DNA of 64,000 nucleotides, taken from NCBI RefSeq assembly GCF_904849725.1, contig NC_058521.1, positions 100,798,244 through 100,862,243 on the forward strand, in the 5' to 3' direction. How positions within the stretch are numbered: position 1 is the stretch's first letter; each line of letters starts with the position of its first letter. The translations under genes and the position numbers were made by a program. The stretch comes from Hordeum vulgare subsp. vulgare. Taxonomy: Eukaryota > Streptophyta > Magnoliopsida > Poales > Poaceae. Under the pieces are notes generated by a model that did not search any database, was not told where the DNA came from, and was given only the letters and a program-made list of their open reading frames with translations. Below, one piece after another: positions 43,763-54,945 of this stretch.

Positions 43763-45341
43763 TGATACATCTCCAACGTATCAGTAATTTATGAAGTATA
43801 AATTCTATGTTTACAATACTTTTGTATGGTTTTGCTGCACTTCATATGATGTATTTATAACTAACCCGGACCGACACTGTTTTCAGCAGAACTACTATGG
43901 TGTTGTTTTTTGCGCAGAAATAGAAGTTCTCGGAATTGGACGAAACGTTTTGACGATTTCTTTGGAAGAAAAGATAAATATTGGAGCAAAGAACCACCAG
44001 AGAGGGGACCCTGGTGCCCACTAGACACCAAGCCACATGAGCCCCTCTGATGTGGGTTGATGTCTAGTGGGCACGTTGTGGCCCATCTTGGCATGATTCC
44101 AACACCCCAAAATCCTATAAATACAGAAACCTCCAGAAATAAGCCTAGACTAGAACTTCCGACATTGCAGGCCTTTGTATCCATGGAAAACCAATTTGGA
44201 GATGGTCCAGTACTATGTCGGAGAGGGGAAATCATCTCAGGTATCCATCTTCATCATCCCGGCGGACACCATAATGAGGAGGGAGTAGTCCACCCTCGGG
44301 GCTGAGGGTTTGTAGCAGTAGCTATGTGTTTAATCTCTCTCTCTCTCTTGTGTTCTTGAGATGTCATGATCATGATATATCACGGGCCTTGTTAATATAG
44401 TTGGATCATATGGTGTTTGTGCTACGCTATTGTTGTGATGAATTGTGTCTTTCACTTTAAGATCTCGTTATGTTGCATTGAATATTCAGGTTTGTGAGCA
44501 CATAATATATGTCTTGCATGCGGATACCCGCGGTGACATTGGGGTATTCAAGTGATTCACTTGATATATGTTGTGGCATCAACTCGCGTATTCCTGAGGT
44601 GACAATGGGGTAATCTAGGCATAGGGTTGATTGCACGTTGTTATAATATGTTCTCCGATGGAAATCTTTGTGTGCTCCTTGAAGTCCGTTGTGTTGGATT
44701 GAGTATTATGAATCTGAATTTTTTATGGTGTTTGTTTAGTACGAACTCTTGAATAGATCGATCAGAAAGGATAACTTGTTATCTTAGTACGAACTCTTGC
44801 CAAGATTGATCGAAAATAGTAACTTTGAGGTGGTTTCGTACCCTGCAAACAATTTCTTCTTATGTCCTCTACTAGATAGGAACTTTGGAGTGAATCTTTA
44901 TCGCACGCTGATGGATTGTTATGTGATCCAATTCTATTAGCATTGTTGAGAGATTGAACTAGAGAAAGTACGGACCCTAGCCCTCATTTTGAAGCATTGC
45001 AATACCATTTATGTTCACTTCTGTTACTTGCTACCTTGCTGTTTTATATTTTCAGATTACAAAAAACTATGTCTACTATCATTTCTACACTTGTATCACC
45101 ATCTCTTCGCCAAAATAGTGCACCTATACAATTTACCATTGTATTTGGTGTGTTGGCGACAGAAGAGACTTTTTATTATTTGGTTGCAAGGTTGTTTCAG
45201 AGAGACCATCTTCATCCTACACGTCCCACGGATTGCTAAACCTTAGGTCATCCACTTGAGGAAATTTCCTACTATCCTACAAAACTCTACGCTTGGAGGC
45301 CCAACACGAGACTACAAAAACAAGTTGTGTAGTAGACATCA
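43763..45341 (+). repeat. 5' LTR of element F (1579 bp)
   Basis: It starts TGATACATCTCCAACG and ends GTAGACATCA. It contains a promoter block (44014-44124) and a CT microsatellite at 44334-44349. Confidence 0.85.
44014..44124 (+). promoter_or_regulatory. LTR core promoter with perfect 14-bp inverted repeat (element F)
   Basis: GTGCCCACTAGACA (44014-44027) and TGTCTAGTGGGCAC (44061-44074) are perfect inverted repeats with a 33-bp spacer. CTATAAATAC at 44114-44124 is a good TATA box 40 bp downstream. Confidence 0.7.
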
Positions 45342-45351
45342 AGCTCTTTTC

Positions 45352-45370
45352 TGGCTTGTTGCCGGGGAGG
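45352..45370 (+). promoter_or_regulatory. Primer binding site of element F
   Basis: TGGCTTGTTGCCGGGGAGG lies 10 bp after the LTR end. It is a decayed tRNA-Asp-type site. Confidence 0.7.
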
Positions 45371-45559
45371 TGAGTACTTGAAGGTATATCTTTAGGTCTT
45401 GCAATTAAATCTTTTAGTTTCTTGTTTTTCACTAGTTTGGTTTTACAAAAAGAAAACTAAAAAATTGAATTGAGGTGGTCTCATATTGTTCATATTTATC
45501 ATGCCTTTCTTTAAAATGATGGAAAGGAAAATTGTTCTCAATTGCTAGAGGAAGAATTT

Positions 45560-45814
45560 ATGAAAATGCTTAATGTGAATTCCTTGAATGATGAGCATGA
45601 TAGTAATATTGTTAGTATGAATTGAATATCCATGATGCTAATGATATGCAAAGCCACAAGCTTGGGGATTCTATGTTTGATGAATATGATATTTTTAGTC
45701 CCCCAAGTTTTGATGAGCAAATTTATTATGATGAAAGCATGCCTCCTATGTATGATGATTATATTGATGAAAGTGAGTTTGGAAAAGTGTCAACTCTAGG
45801 TACTAATGATCCCA
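45560..45814 (+). pseudogene. Acidic tyrosine-rich ORF of element F, first part
   Basis: A frame from ATG 45560 (MKMLNVNSLNDEHDSNI) shifts near 45620 into the frame that carries FDEYDIFSPPSFDEQIYYDE and SMPPMYDDYIDESEFGKV. It reaches the solo LTR at 45815. Beyond it, once the LTR and one TCCCA copy are removed, the same frame continues at 49397. This is the short acidic ORF seen in many non-autonomous Triticeae Gypsy elements. It has no known domain, and its function is unknown. Confidence 0.6.
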
Positions 45815-48800
45815 TGTAGCGACCCGACTCAAAACGAGTCAAGCCTCTGTGTTTCTGTGCCATCCCTGGATCAGTATGCTGGCACACACAGTACATCAAT
45901 GTATATATCAAAGTGCAATCACATATAAATAGCGTAAAACTAATATATACCTTAAATATTTCAGCGGAAGCAGTCAAGGGAGTGGAGTCCCAGTAAACAC
46001 CAACGGCAAGTTGAGTGTAGACCGTAACCCTGAATCGTACTCTTACTCGTCGAAGAAAAATATCTACAACATAAGACGTTGCAGCCGTGTAGGTCAGCAT
46101 ATTGAATATGCCGGCAAGTCACATAAGAGAGGAGTGAAAAGTAATCATCTATACTATATGCATATATGGCAGGTGGGGCTATAAGTTTTCAGCGAAAAGA
46201 AAGTTTTCTCCTACATCAAGAGAGGGCTAGAAGCAAAATATTACTACATTGTTGGTTGTTAACGAGATGGTTCCGCCAACCAATCCTCGTACCCGAGTTG
46301 TCAATAATTACCCTCATCAAATATATATAATGGTGTTGAGAAATCCAGATAACTTCAGTTCCTTTGGCTCAAGTTGTCCATGACCGTGGACACGGCTAAT
46401 CGATTAGGTTTGAGTACTCTGCAGAGTTTTGCACACGTTCCTCACAAGATTTGTTCGCCTCCGTGTATGTCCTCGCACTTCAGGGAGTTTGAAGACCGGA
46501 TGATCAAAACATGGTCTTTCAACGGGTCCCTCTAAATCCCTGTCGATGCCCATCCATTCCTACCGTTCTTCTACATCTGCTAGCACCGCCTGTCCAGAGT
46601 CACCGCGTTGTCCAACCAAGCCAGAGCCCATAATGACTTGTGGCTGTGCAGGTAAGCCTTGGGTCTTGAAAATATCCGTCCATCTCTTTGAGCCTGGGTG
46701 AAGCTTTCCGCAGGATGTCATGGCCTCTCCAGCATCCTGGGTCATCCACTGGGTTCTCCAAGGAGCCGATCAACCGTCCTTCACCCAGAGTTGCATTGCG
46801 TCCGAGGTCTTGAGAATCTTGTCTTAACCGGTCTTGATTATTTAATCAACGTCGCATCACTCGTGTTATGCACTCAACCGAAATCCCGTCTACTCAAGCA
46901 TAGTAATATGAAATTTGTCGTCTCGGGGCCAAGTATCGGGGTTGTTGTGTGCCTACCACATGATACTACAATCTATACTACAATTTCCATGTACCTAAGC
47001 AGCATGCAATTGGGCATAGGATGGTAGAACTACGATGCATAAAACATAGGTGATAGTATGATCAAAGTGACTTGCCTGTGATGTTGACGAAGAAGAATTT
47101 CTCGAGAAAATAACTTGATAGACTACTCATCACTCTCCGATGAAATCTATATAACAAACATATCATTCACATAAGCACTCATACTAGCAACCATTCTAGC
47201 AATCAAAACAAAAGAGAGAGCGAATAGGAAACCGAAAGAAACTTCAAATAAGACTAGGGAGTCTTCTACTACGTCAAACACTAAATAGTTTTTGTCTAAC
47301 AAAAAATAATAACAAGGAACTAAGACATAAGGTTAACTAAGATAAAATAAAGTATTTTTCACAAAACTATTTGGAAGTATTCCCAAACGGGATTTCAAAC
47401 AATGCCGAATCCAATTGCAAGTTACTAAGGAACTAGAATTGATTTCATGAAAACAAATAAAACTAAAATAAAAACTTGTTGCAAAACTACTGTTTATCTA
47501 ACGGAAACAAAACATAATAATCTTTCTGAAATAATAAAGAAAATATTTTAAAACAAAATAGAAAAGGGATTAGCCGAAATCCTAAAAGAGGTGAAACAGA
47601 AATTGTTTCACATGAAACAGTGAGCTCAAATACTCAAACAAATCTGAAATTTTTACCACTGATAAATAAGATCGCTAGTGATCAGTACCAAAAGGAATAA
47701 AATAAAAAGCTATTTTTAAACTCCTGGAATAGGCAAAACAAGGTTTAAACTAAATCTGATCTAACCTATATTTGAAAAATTCAAACATAGACAAATTATA
47801 TGTTTTTAAAAACTACAGGAAATTTTTGAGCTACTGGAAAAAGAATCACTATCATTGGACTTCGGGATCAAAAGTTAGAGGCTAAACAAGATTGAAACTT
47901 TCTGTTTTTGCAAACAGGCAGAAAAAAAATTGAAGCTAACTATCTACAAATAGGGGGTACACGTGGCATGCTACGATAGGCCGAGGGTGCTGTTTGTTGC
48001 AATGTTTGGAGCAAACGGCCGAGGCTAAGCAAAAACTACTGGCTAAAAGAATAAGTGAAAATAAACCGCTGGTTTTCTACTCTAAACCGAAGGGGTATTT
48101 CTAAGATCTAATGTAAGCCATACCTCTTAGATCCAACGGCTACAAAATAAGAAAAGAGAAAACAGAGAGGTGGGAGAGGTTACCTTCGGCTGGGGCTGCT
48201 CCCGTTGCTGCCAATGGCGGCCGAGGGAGGCTGGTCGCTGGCGGGGAAGGGGGAGGGGCCGACGAGGGGTGGGGAAGGGGGAGGCCGAAGGTGGGGGTGC
48301 TCCTGGGGAGGGGGTGCGAGGTGGAGGGGGGGGCTGTAGTGGGCGAGGTGGAGGGATGGAAAATTCTGCTGGTTTTCTGCTGCTCGTGGCAATGGCGATG
48401 GGGAGGTGGAGAAGGGGCGGCAGGGGGCGGTGGAGGGGGTGGAGTGGTGAGGCCGAAGTGGTGGGGGAGGTGGCCGAAGTGTGGAGGGGTGCAGGGGTGG
48501 CGAGGTGGAGTTCCTGGCAGCTCTCTGGTGGGTTTTCCGGTGACGATTCCGGCGAGGGGTGCACGAGCTAGGGGCGAGGAGAGGCGGTGGTTTCAACGGG
48601 AATGGAACGAGGAGGACGTGGGGCTTCTTATAGAGGTGACGGGAGGCGCCGGGAAGGAATGTGCTTCGCGAATCCCGGAGGTGGGGATCTCCTCTCCATG
48701 GATGGAAGGTTTCTTTGTCACGTGAAGAAGAGATGGAGGTAGGAGATGATCTTCTTGGGCCAAAAGGAAAGTGTCTTAATTGGGCCAGCTCCTATTCCTA

Positions 48801-49391
48801 ATAAAAGTGATTTTATTCCTATTTTCAAAACTAGGAAACTAAAACGATAAAAAGGAAATCAAATCAATTCGGAATAAAGAGTTTTTATATACTAAAATTA
48901 TCAGAAAAATAAAATATAAATGATGGGCATTTTTCCACGGCAAAAATAAAAACTTCAGAAAAAATGTTTTTCCAAAAATACCTAAAAGGTTTATTTTCTC
49001 TTGCAAATAATTTTCAAATGATCCTCTAAGTTTGAGGTTTCAATTAACTTTCAAAATGCCCGTGGGTTCGAGGGTCATGTTCCTCCGCTCTAGAATGTAT
49101 TTCCCGGCATTTCTTGCCCGAAGAAAACAAATAAAAATGCAAGAGAATTCAAATGCAAATATCTCCATTCAAATTATTTGTAGTTGAAGAAGTCATGTCA
49201 TCTTCTCTCTTTGCTTTTAAAAGCTTGAATTTGAATTCACCGGAGATGGGGAAAGTCATTTTATTCCCTCTCATTCAAAAGTTTCGAAAAGTTTCAAATA
49301 TCACACAAGTTTCAGTCACTCAGCAAACAAACAAACAATCAATCTAATAATTTTATTAACATTCCAAAATTTATAATTTTGGGATGTTACA
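45815..49391 (-). mobile_element. Solo LTR of a Tekay-type Gypsy element (3577 bp)
   Basis: On the minus strand it begins TGTAACATCCCAAAATT and ends CGGGTCGCTACA. The flanks TCCCA (45810-45814) and TCCCA (49392-49396) are a perfect target duplication. It contains no PBS, polypurine tract or second LTR, so it is an LTR left by recombination between two LTRs. A G-rich (plus strand) island at about 48170-48570 gives long proline-rich frames that are not genes. The rest is AT-rich and non-coding. Confidence 0.85.
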
Positions 49392-49396
49392 TCCCA

Positions 49397-49878
49397 CTAT
49401 TTTGGAGGGTGTTGAATCTTTTCATAATGTTGAAAGTGGATTTCAAGAGGTCATGATTTTATTTAATGATGAGTCCACTATTTTGGAAGAGGTTTCAATT
49501 GACTATGATATCGAACTTACTATATATGATGATTATTGTGATGACATGTATGCTATAAAGAATAATTATAAACATGAAACCTGTCATCATGATTTTAATT
49601 TTCATTTGGATTATGCCAATCAAGTGTCTCATGATAGTCGTTTTGTTGAGTTCGCTCCCACTATTATGAACGAAAAGAAATTTGATTTTGTGGAGGGTAG
49701 TAAAAATTATATGCATGTGCATCAAGAAAAGAATGTTGTATGTGATAGTTATATTGTTGAATTCCTTCATGGTTCTACTGAAACTTATTATGAGGGAGGA
49801 ACACATGCTTGTAGGAATTGCAATAATATCATGTTTCCTCCATATGTGTTCAAAGTTTTGAAGTCATGCTTCTTTTGA
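49397..49878 (+). pseudogene. Acidic tyrosine-rich ORF of element F, second part
   Basis: It continues the frame broken by the solo LTR: LEGVESFHNVESGFQEVM, then SIDYDIELTIYDDYCDDMY, HHDFNFHLDYANQVSHDSRF and ENYYERG-like TETYYEGGTHACRNCNNI. It ends with VFKVLKSCFF before a TGA at 49876. Motifs built on YDD and PTI recur across both parts, suggesting an internally repeated protein. This part is uninterrupted over 160 codons. It is not similar to any enzyme that I know. Confidence 0.6.
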
Positions 49879-50379
49879 CTTCCTATGCAAGTTGATTATT
49901 GCCACAATAAATTCTTTGCTTGAAAAATCCCTATGCATAGTAAGTGAGTTAGACTTAAATGTGCTTGCCATGTGATTCATGATGCTCTCTTTCATGCTTC
50001 AACTATTATTCATATACGAGCATTATTGAAATCATCATGCCTAGATAAAAGGCATTAAAGAAAAGCGCTTGTTGGGAGACAACTCAATGTTTACCCTTTC
50101 TGTTTTTGAGTGTTCACATGATTAAGCTATTGTATTAATCATGTTTTATCGATTTTATTTTAATAAAGTGCCAAGTAAAGCCCTTGGGATAGTGTGGATA
50201 CTTTCTTGTTTGATTCCGTGCAAAAATTGAAACTTTAACGCCGAGTGCAGAATTTCTATGATTTTACTGGATCATGACAAAATTCTGAAATTTTTACACA
50301 TTTCTTGTATGCAAAAAAATTGCGTTGTCCTAATTGTTTAGAAGTTATAGAGTCAGGCAAGTATGGTTTTAATGCAGAT

Positions 50380-51560
50380 CTTCATAGACTGTTCTGTTTT
50401 TTACAGATTCTGTTTTGTGTGCATAGTTTTCCTATTTTAGTGTTTCCATAACTTATATAGAGTGATATAAATTATGCTAATGATAGAATACAGTAGGTAT
50501 TTTGTGAGAACAATTATGAGTCTTGTCTTGGCAGTACCTAAGTGAAAGATCTATATTTATCATACTAACCCATCTCACAAAGTTCCGTTAAGTTTTGTGT
50601 GATTGAAGTTTTCAAGTTTTGGGTGAGATACAAATATGAGGAGAATAAGAAGCAACAATAAACTAAGCTTGGGGATTCCTACGGCACCCCAAGGTAATAT
50701 CCAAGGAAGACTCAAGTGTCTAAGCTTGGGTATGCCCTAGTAGGCATCCCGTCTTTCAACTCCAACATTATCAATATATCTTACTTGGAGCTATATTTTT
50801 ATTCATCACGTGACATGTGATTTGATTGGAGCATCATTTTTTTTTCTGTTACATGTTATTTATAATCTTGTTTTTCAAAAAAATTTCCAAGAATGGCATT
50901 TAGAATGCTCAAATTGCATGTGTGATGTGTGATGTATAAAAACAAAAACTTTTGCTACAGTTTTTTTAGTTACCATAATTTAATGAAAAGTGGAAAGTTT
51001 CTGTAATTTTAACAATTTACTCTAATAAAAATTTTATAGCACTTCCTAAATTTTCAGAATTTTTGGAGATACAAAAGTACACTTTTTAAACATATTTCTA
51101 CTGACTGTTCTGTTTGGACAGATTGCTATCATAGTTTCGTTATCTACTTATCCTATAGTTTCCATAGCCTATATTGGTAAACATAAATTGTGGAAATGAG
51201 ATTAAACAATATATAATGTTTGAAAATTATTATGCAAAGAAGTGTTGTTTTACTTGTATGTGTACTAACCTATCTCAGGAGTTCTTTTCAAGTTTTGTGT
51301 GGATGAAGTTTTTGAGACTTAGGTGAAACCGGGATATGAGAGGATTGAACGAGATACAAAATCTCAAGCTTGGGGATTCCCAAGGCATCCCAAGTAAATA
51401 TTTCAAGAAGTCTCAAGCATCTAAGCTTGGGGATGCTACACATCCCACCTTTATTCATCAAGAACTATCGATTAGCCTATGTTGGGCCTAATTTTTGTGT
51501 GTCCACATGATATGTGCTATTCTTGGAGTGTCTTTTGTTTTATTTGTTGTTTGAAATAAA
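50380..51560 (+). repeat. Diverged tandem duplication with polypurine-like motifs (element F)
   Basis: Two units (about 50380-50880 and 51100-51560) share the order GACTGTTCTGTTT, TTTCCATA, a TACTAACC(C/T)ATCTCA block, AAGTTTTGTGTG and then two AAGCTTGGG motifs about 55 bp apart. The motifs start at 50665 and 50722 in the first unit, and at 51366 and 51423 in the second. Confidence 0.7.
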
Positions 51561-52086
51561 ATATCATATCTGAAAATATTTATTGAGAGAGAGTCCTCAC
51601 ATAGCTACTTAATTGCTTGTCTACTCATTGATCTTCACTTATATCTTTTGAGAGTAGTTTGATTGTTTGCTCTTGTGCTTCACTTATATACTATGAGTAA
51701 ATTGCTGAATGAATTGAATACCATGAAGTCGAAATTATATGTTCATGTCATGCCTAGTAGTAGATTCACATCGGGTTTAGAAAGTGAAATCTTTTGAAGC
51801 TTGACAATCAATATTGGTCATACAAGCAATTCATGAATGATTGGTAAAAGGAAGATAACTTTGACATATAAGTATATTATCTTGGACATCTTCTATGATT
51901 GTGAATACCCATTAACTATTTTCAAACTTGACCAAATTTTGTATATTTCCATACAAGTTACATTGTTATGGATGCTCCAACATGTGGTGTTTGCTTAGGA
52001 TCTTTTGCTAGCCAAAAATTCATACTAAGTAGAGATACTACTTGTGCATCCAAAACCCCTTAAACAAAGTTTCTTGCCATGAGTAT

Positions 52087-52105
52087 CCACCATACCTAAT
52101 TATGG
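52087..52105 (+). promoter_or_regulatory. Conserved CCACCATACCTA block (element F copy)
   Basis: CCACCATACCTAATTATGG is preceded by ATACTACTTGTGCATCCA about 45 bp upstream, the same pair as in elements B and C. Confidence 0.6.
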
Positions 52106-53578
52106 ATTTAATAACATCCTTCAAGTAAGTTGTCATCTGTAATAGCCCCAGTCCTTTTGTAATCCTTCCTTGTATGGCAACCTTCCTATGTGGGCATGTT
52201 TGTTTTGAATAAAGAGTTTAAGCTTGTGTCTTCATTTTATGTTGCATCATGGCATCATGCATATCATCACTTCTTTTGTTCTTCTCTGTTGTTGCGTTAC
52301 ACCTTGGTATGAAGTGTGAGTGCATGTGTGGATGTGCCTTGGGTATTTACAATGTGATTGGGTGCAACGAGAGTCCCCTCAAAACTTCTTGTTGCACCAT
52401 AGTTTCAAAACTCCCTCTTTTCCAATTATATTAGAGGCATATTTCTGAGTTACTGTTTTTCCCCAATAAATGTTCCTGCCATTTGAAAAATCTTCTTGTT
52501 AATTGTGGAGTGCACTCCCTCTGGTTTGGGTTTATTTTCCCATTTGCTTTTATTTAAAAAAATCCCCATGTTAAATAAAAGGAAATTATTTTTGTTCTTC
52601 TAAAAATGCCCCACTTATTTTTATAAATAGTGGCAACATTTTAGAAGAACAAAGGTATTTTTATTTTGTTAAAACTCTTTTCATTTTAGCCCCTGGGATT
52701 TAACTAAAACCATGTTCTGTTTATTTGGGAAAAACATTTTAAGAAGTGATAGAAAGAGCACTAGGCTCGGTTGTTGTATCATTCGGCCCAGAGCCCAGCC
52801 AGCGTCCCTCTTCCACCTTACCGTCGTCACGGTGTAAGACGCCATGGCAGCCACCGATCGCTCCTTCTCCTCGATCGGGCGGCCACGAGCTCGAGGCCCT
52901 AGGTTATATGCAGCCCCAGCCGCACCTCTCTAACCCTAACGCATTGTTCCCCTCCTCCTTCTCCCCTCGCGCTGTCAGGCTGCTCTCTAGATCCACCACC
53001 GCGCCATGACCGGCGCCTGCTCGAGCTCGTCGCCGGCTTAGGACACTGTCTCTTTCCTCCGCGACCCTCCCAGAAGCACACTGAGACCACGGGAGTTCCA
53101 TTACCATGGAGATCCGGCACCAAGGTTGACGCCACGACGCCCCCGACGACGAGCCTCTTCTTCCTCAACTCCGGCGAGCTTCTTTGACTACAACACCACT
53201 ACTTCGACTCCGTCGATCCTCTCCTCTACGTGTTACCTTCTCCTCCGCCTTGGGTGAGCACAGCAACCCCGCTCTCCTCCCTTGCCCTCTCTTCCTGTAG
53301 CCTCGTCGTCGCCGCATAGTCGTCGCCATCCGTTCTGTCGCGAGCAGAGTAGAAGCAGCAACGCTTCGTCAGTTCAGCAGCAGCAGAATCTTAGCAGTAC
53401 CACAGCAGCCGCAGGCAGTAGCAAAAGTGGCTCGCATCCCTGCCAACGTTTGTCATCGGCTGTGGCTGCTGATGAGGACACCGTCATAGTCGTTCTGCTT
53501 CTAGTAGTAGAAGGAGTAGGCTGGCGATGCGGGATAGACAAGAAGGGTCAACCCCCTTAGGATCAGACTCCCACCTCA

Positions 53579-53651
53579 TATCCTACTCGTTGAACGAGCG
53601 CGCCTCAACCGATAGGTCATGGGTTCGATCCCCCCTCGCGCAATGGTTTTT
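53579..53651 (+). other. tRNA-like Pol III cassette T1 (element G LTR)
   Basis: The A-box-like TATCCTACTCG (53579-53589) misses the consensus at one base. The B box GGTTCGATCCC starts at 53622, 43 bases after the A box. A T5 run lies at 53647-53651. The arms do not fold into a proper tRNA. Confidence 0.5.
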
Positions 53652-53734
53652 GTGGATTTTGTTCTCTGTTGCGGTAGGTAATTGGATCTGTGGATACCTG
53701 TGTTAGCACCCCAGTACTAGCAGACGTACCTGCG

Positions 53735-53804
53735 TAGCCCAGTGATGGGTGCTGTGAGTTCCACCATGGAGATGGTGGGTTCGAATCCCCCACTTTCCCC
53801 TTTT
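53735..53804 (+). other. tRNA-like Pol III cassette T2 (element G LTR)
   Basis: The A-box-like TAGCCCAGTGA starts at 53735 and the perfect B box GGTTCGAATCC at 53778, again 43 bases apart. TTTT at 53801-53804 could end transcription. No acceptor stem is evident. Confidence 0.55.
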
Positions 53805-54945
53805 ATTTTCTCTTCAATGTTGCTCGCTATAGCTGTGCCACTCAGGGCCCCTGGTGCTTATGACCAGTGGGGCCCATTGTGTTTTGGAGTTCATTTTATT
53901 CTGCTACGTGTTAAATCCAAATTTGGCCCTTTTATTTTCTCTTCAATGTTGCTTGCTATAGGTGTGCCACTCAGGGCCCCTGGTGCTTATGACCAGTGGG
54001 GCCCATTGTGTTTTGGAGTTCATTTTATTCTTCTACGTGTTAAATCCAAATTTGGAATAATTCCATAAGAGGAATATGCCAAATCTGGGATATGCAAATC
54101 AACCTCTGATTTTGATATATGATGTCTATGATTCTGGGTAGAATTACTTTTTAGTTTTGTGGTGTTTTTATTTCCCCTTTTATTTTCTCTCCAATGTTGC
54201 TCGCTATAGCTGTGCCACTCAAGGCCCCTGGTGCTTATGACCAGTGGGGCCCATTGTGTTTTGGAGTTCGTTTTATTCTGCTACGTGTTAAATCCAAATT
54301 TGGCCCTTTTATTTTCTCTTCAATGTTGCTCGCTATAGCTGTGCCACTCAGGGCCCCTGGTGCTTATGACCAGTGGGGCCCATTGTGTTTTGGAGTTCAT
54401 TTTATTCTGCTACGTGTTAAATCCAAATTTGTAATAATTCCATAAGAGGAATATGCCAAATCTGGGATATGCAACTCAACCTCTGATTTTGATATATGAT
54501 GTCTATGATTCTGGGTAGAATTACTTTTTAGTTTTGTGGTGTTTTTATTTCCCCTTTTATTTTCTCTGCAATGTTGCTTGCTATAGCTGTGCCACTGAGG
54601 GCCCCTGGTGCTTATGACTAGTGGGGCCCATTGTGTTTTGGAGTTCATTTTATTCTGCTACGTGTTAAATCCAAATTTGGCCCTTTTATTTTCTCTTCAA
54701 TGTTGCTCGCTATAGCTGTGCCACTCAGGGCCCTTGGTGCTTATGACCAGTGGGGCCCATTGTGTTTTGGAGTTCATTTTCTTCTGCTACGTGTTAAATC
54801 CAAATTTGGAATAATTCCATAAGAGGAATATGCCAAATCTGGGATATGCAACTCAACCTTTGATTTTGATATATGATGTCTATGATTCTGGGTAGAATTA
54901 CTTTTTAGTTTTGTGGTGTTTTTATTTCCCCTTTTATTTTCTCTG
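53797..54945 (+). repeat. Tandem array, three 377-bp units (element G LTR)
   Basis: Each unit is two ~129-bp A modules plus one ~120-bp B module. The landmark CAATGTTGC(T/C) falls at 53815, 53944, 54192, 54321, 54569, 54698 and 54946, so the unit period is exactly 377 each time. Open frames across the array are incidental. Confidence 0.9.

Larger units (their letters stand above)
43763..52137 (+). mobile_element. Non-autonomous Gypsy element (element F), interrupted twice
   Basis: A complete 5' LTR (43763-45341) and PBS are followed by a short acidic ORF and about 2.3 kb of non-coding DNA. The solo LTR at 45815-49391 splits the ORF. Element G interrupts F at 52138, and F's 3' LTR lies beyond the window. 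There is no Gag, protease, RT or integrase, so the element depends wholly on others. The PBS type, TGAT/ATCA LTR ends and shared 3' blocks link it to B, C and E. Confidence 0.8.
49879..52137 (+). other. Non-coding 3' region of element F
   Basis: No gene was seen in 2.3 kb. It holds the GCGCTTGTTGGGAGACAACT block (50065-50084), a diverged tandem duplication with four AAGCTTGGGG motifs, and the CCACCATACCTA block at 52087-52105. Confidence 0.65.

Noticed and set aside
48127..48571. Overlapping 130-145 codon ORFs on both strands in the solo LTR
   Set aside because: They are translations of a G-rich/C-rich island with glycine- or proline-rich composition; no domain is seen.
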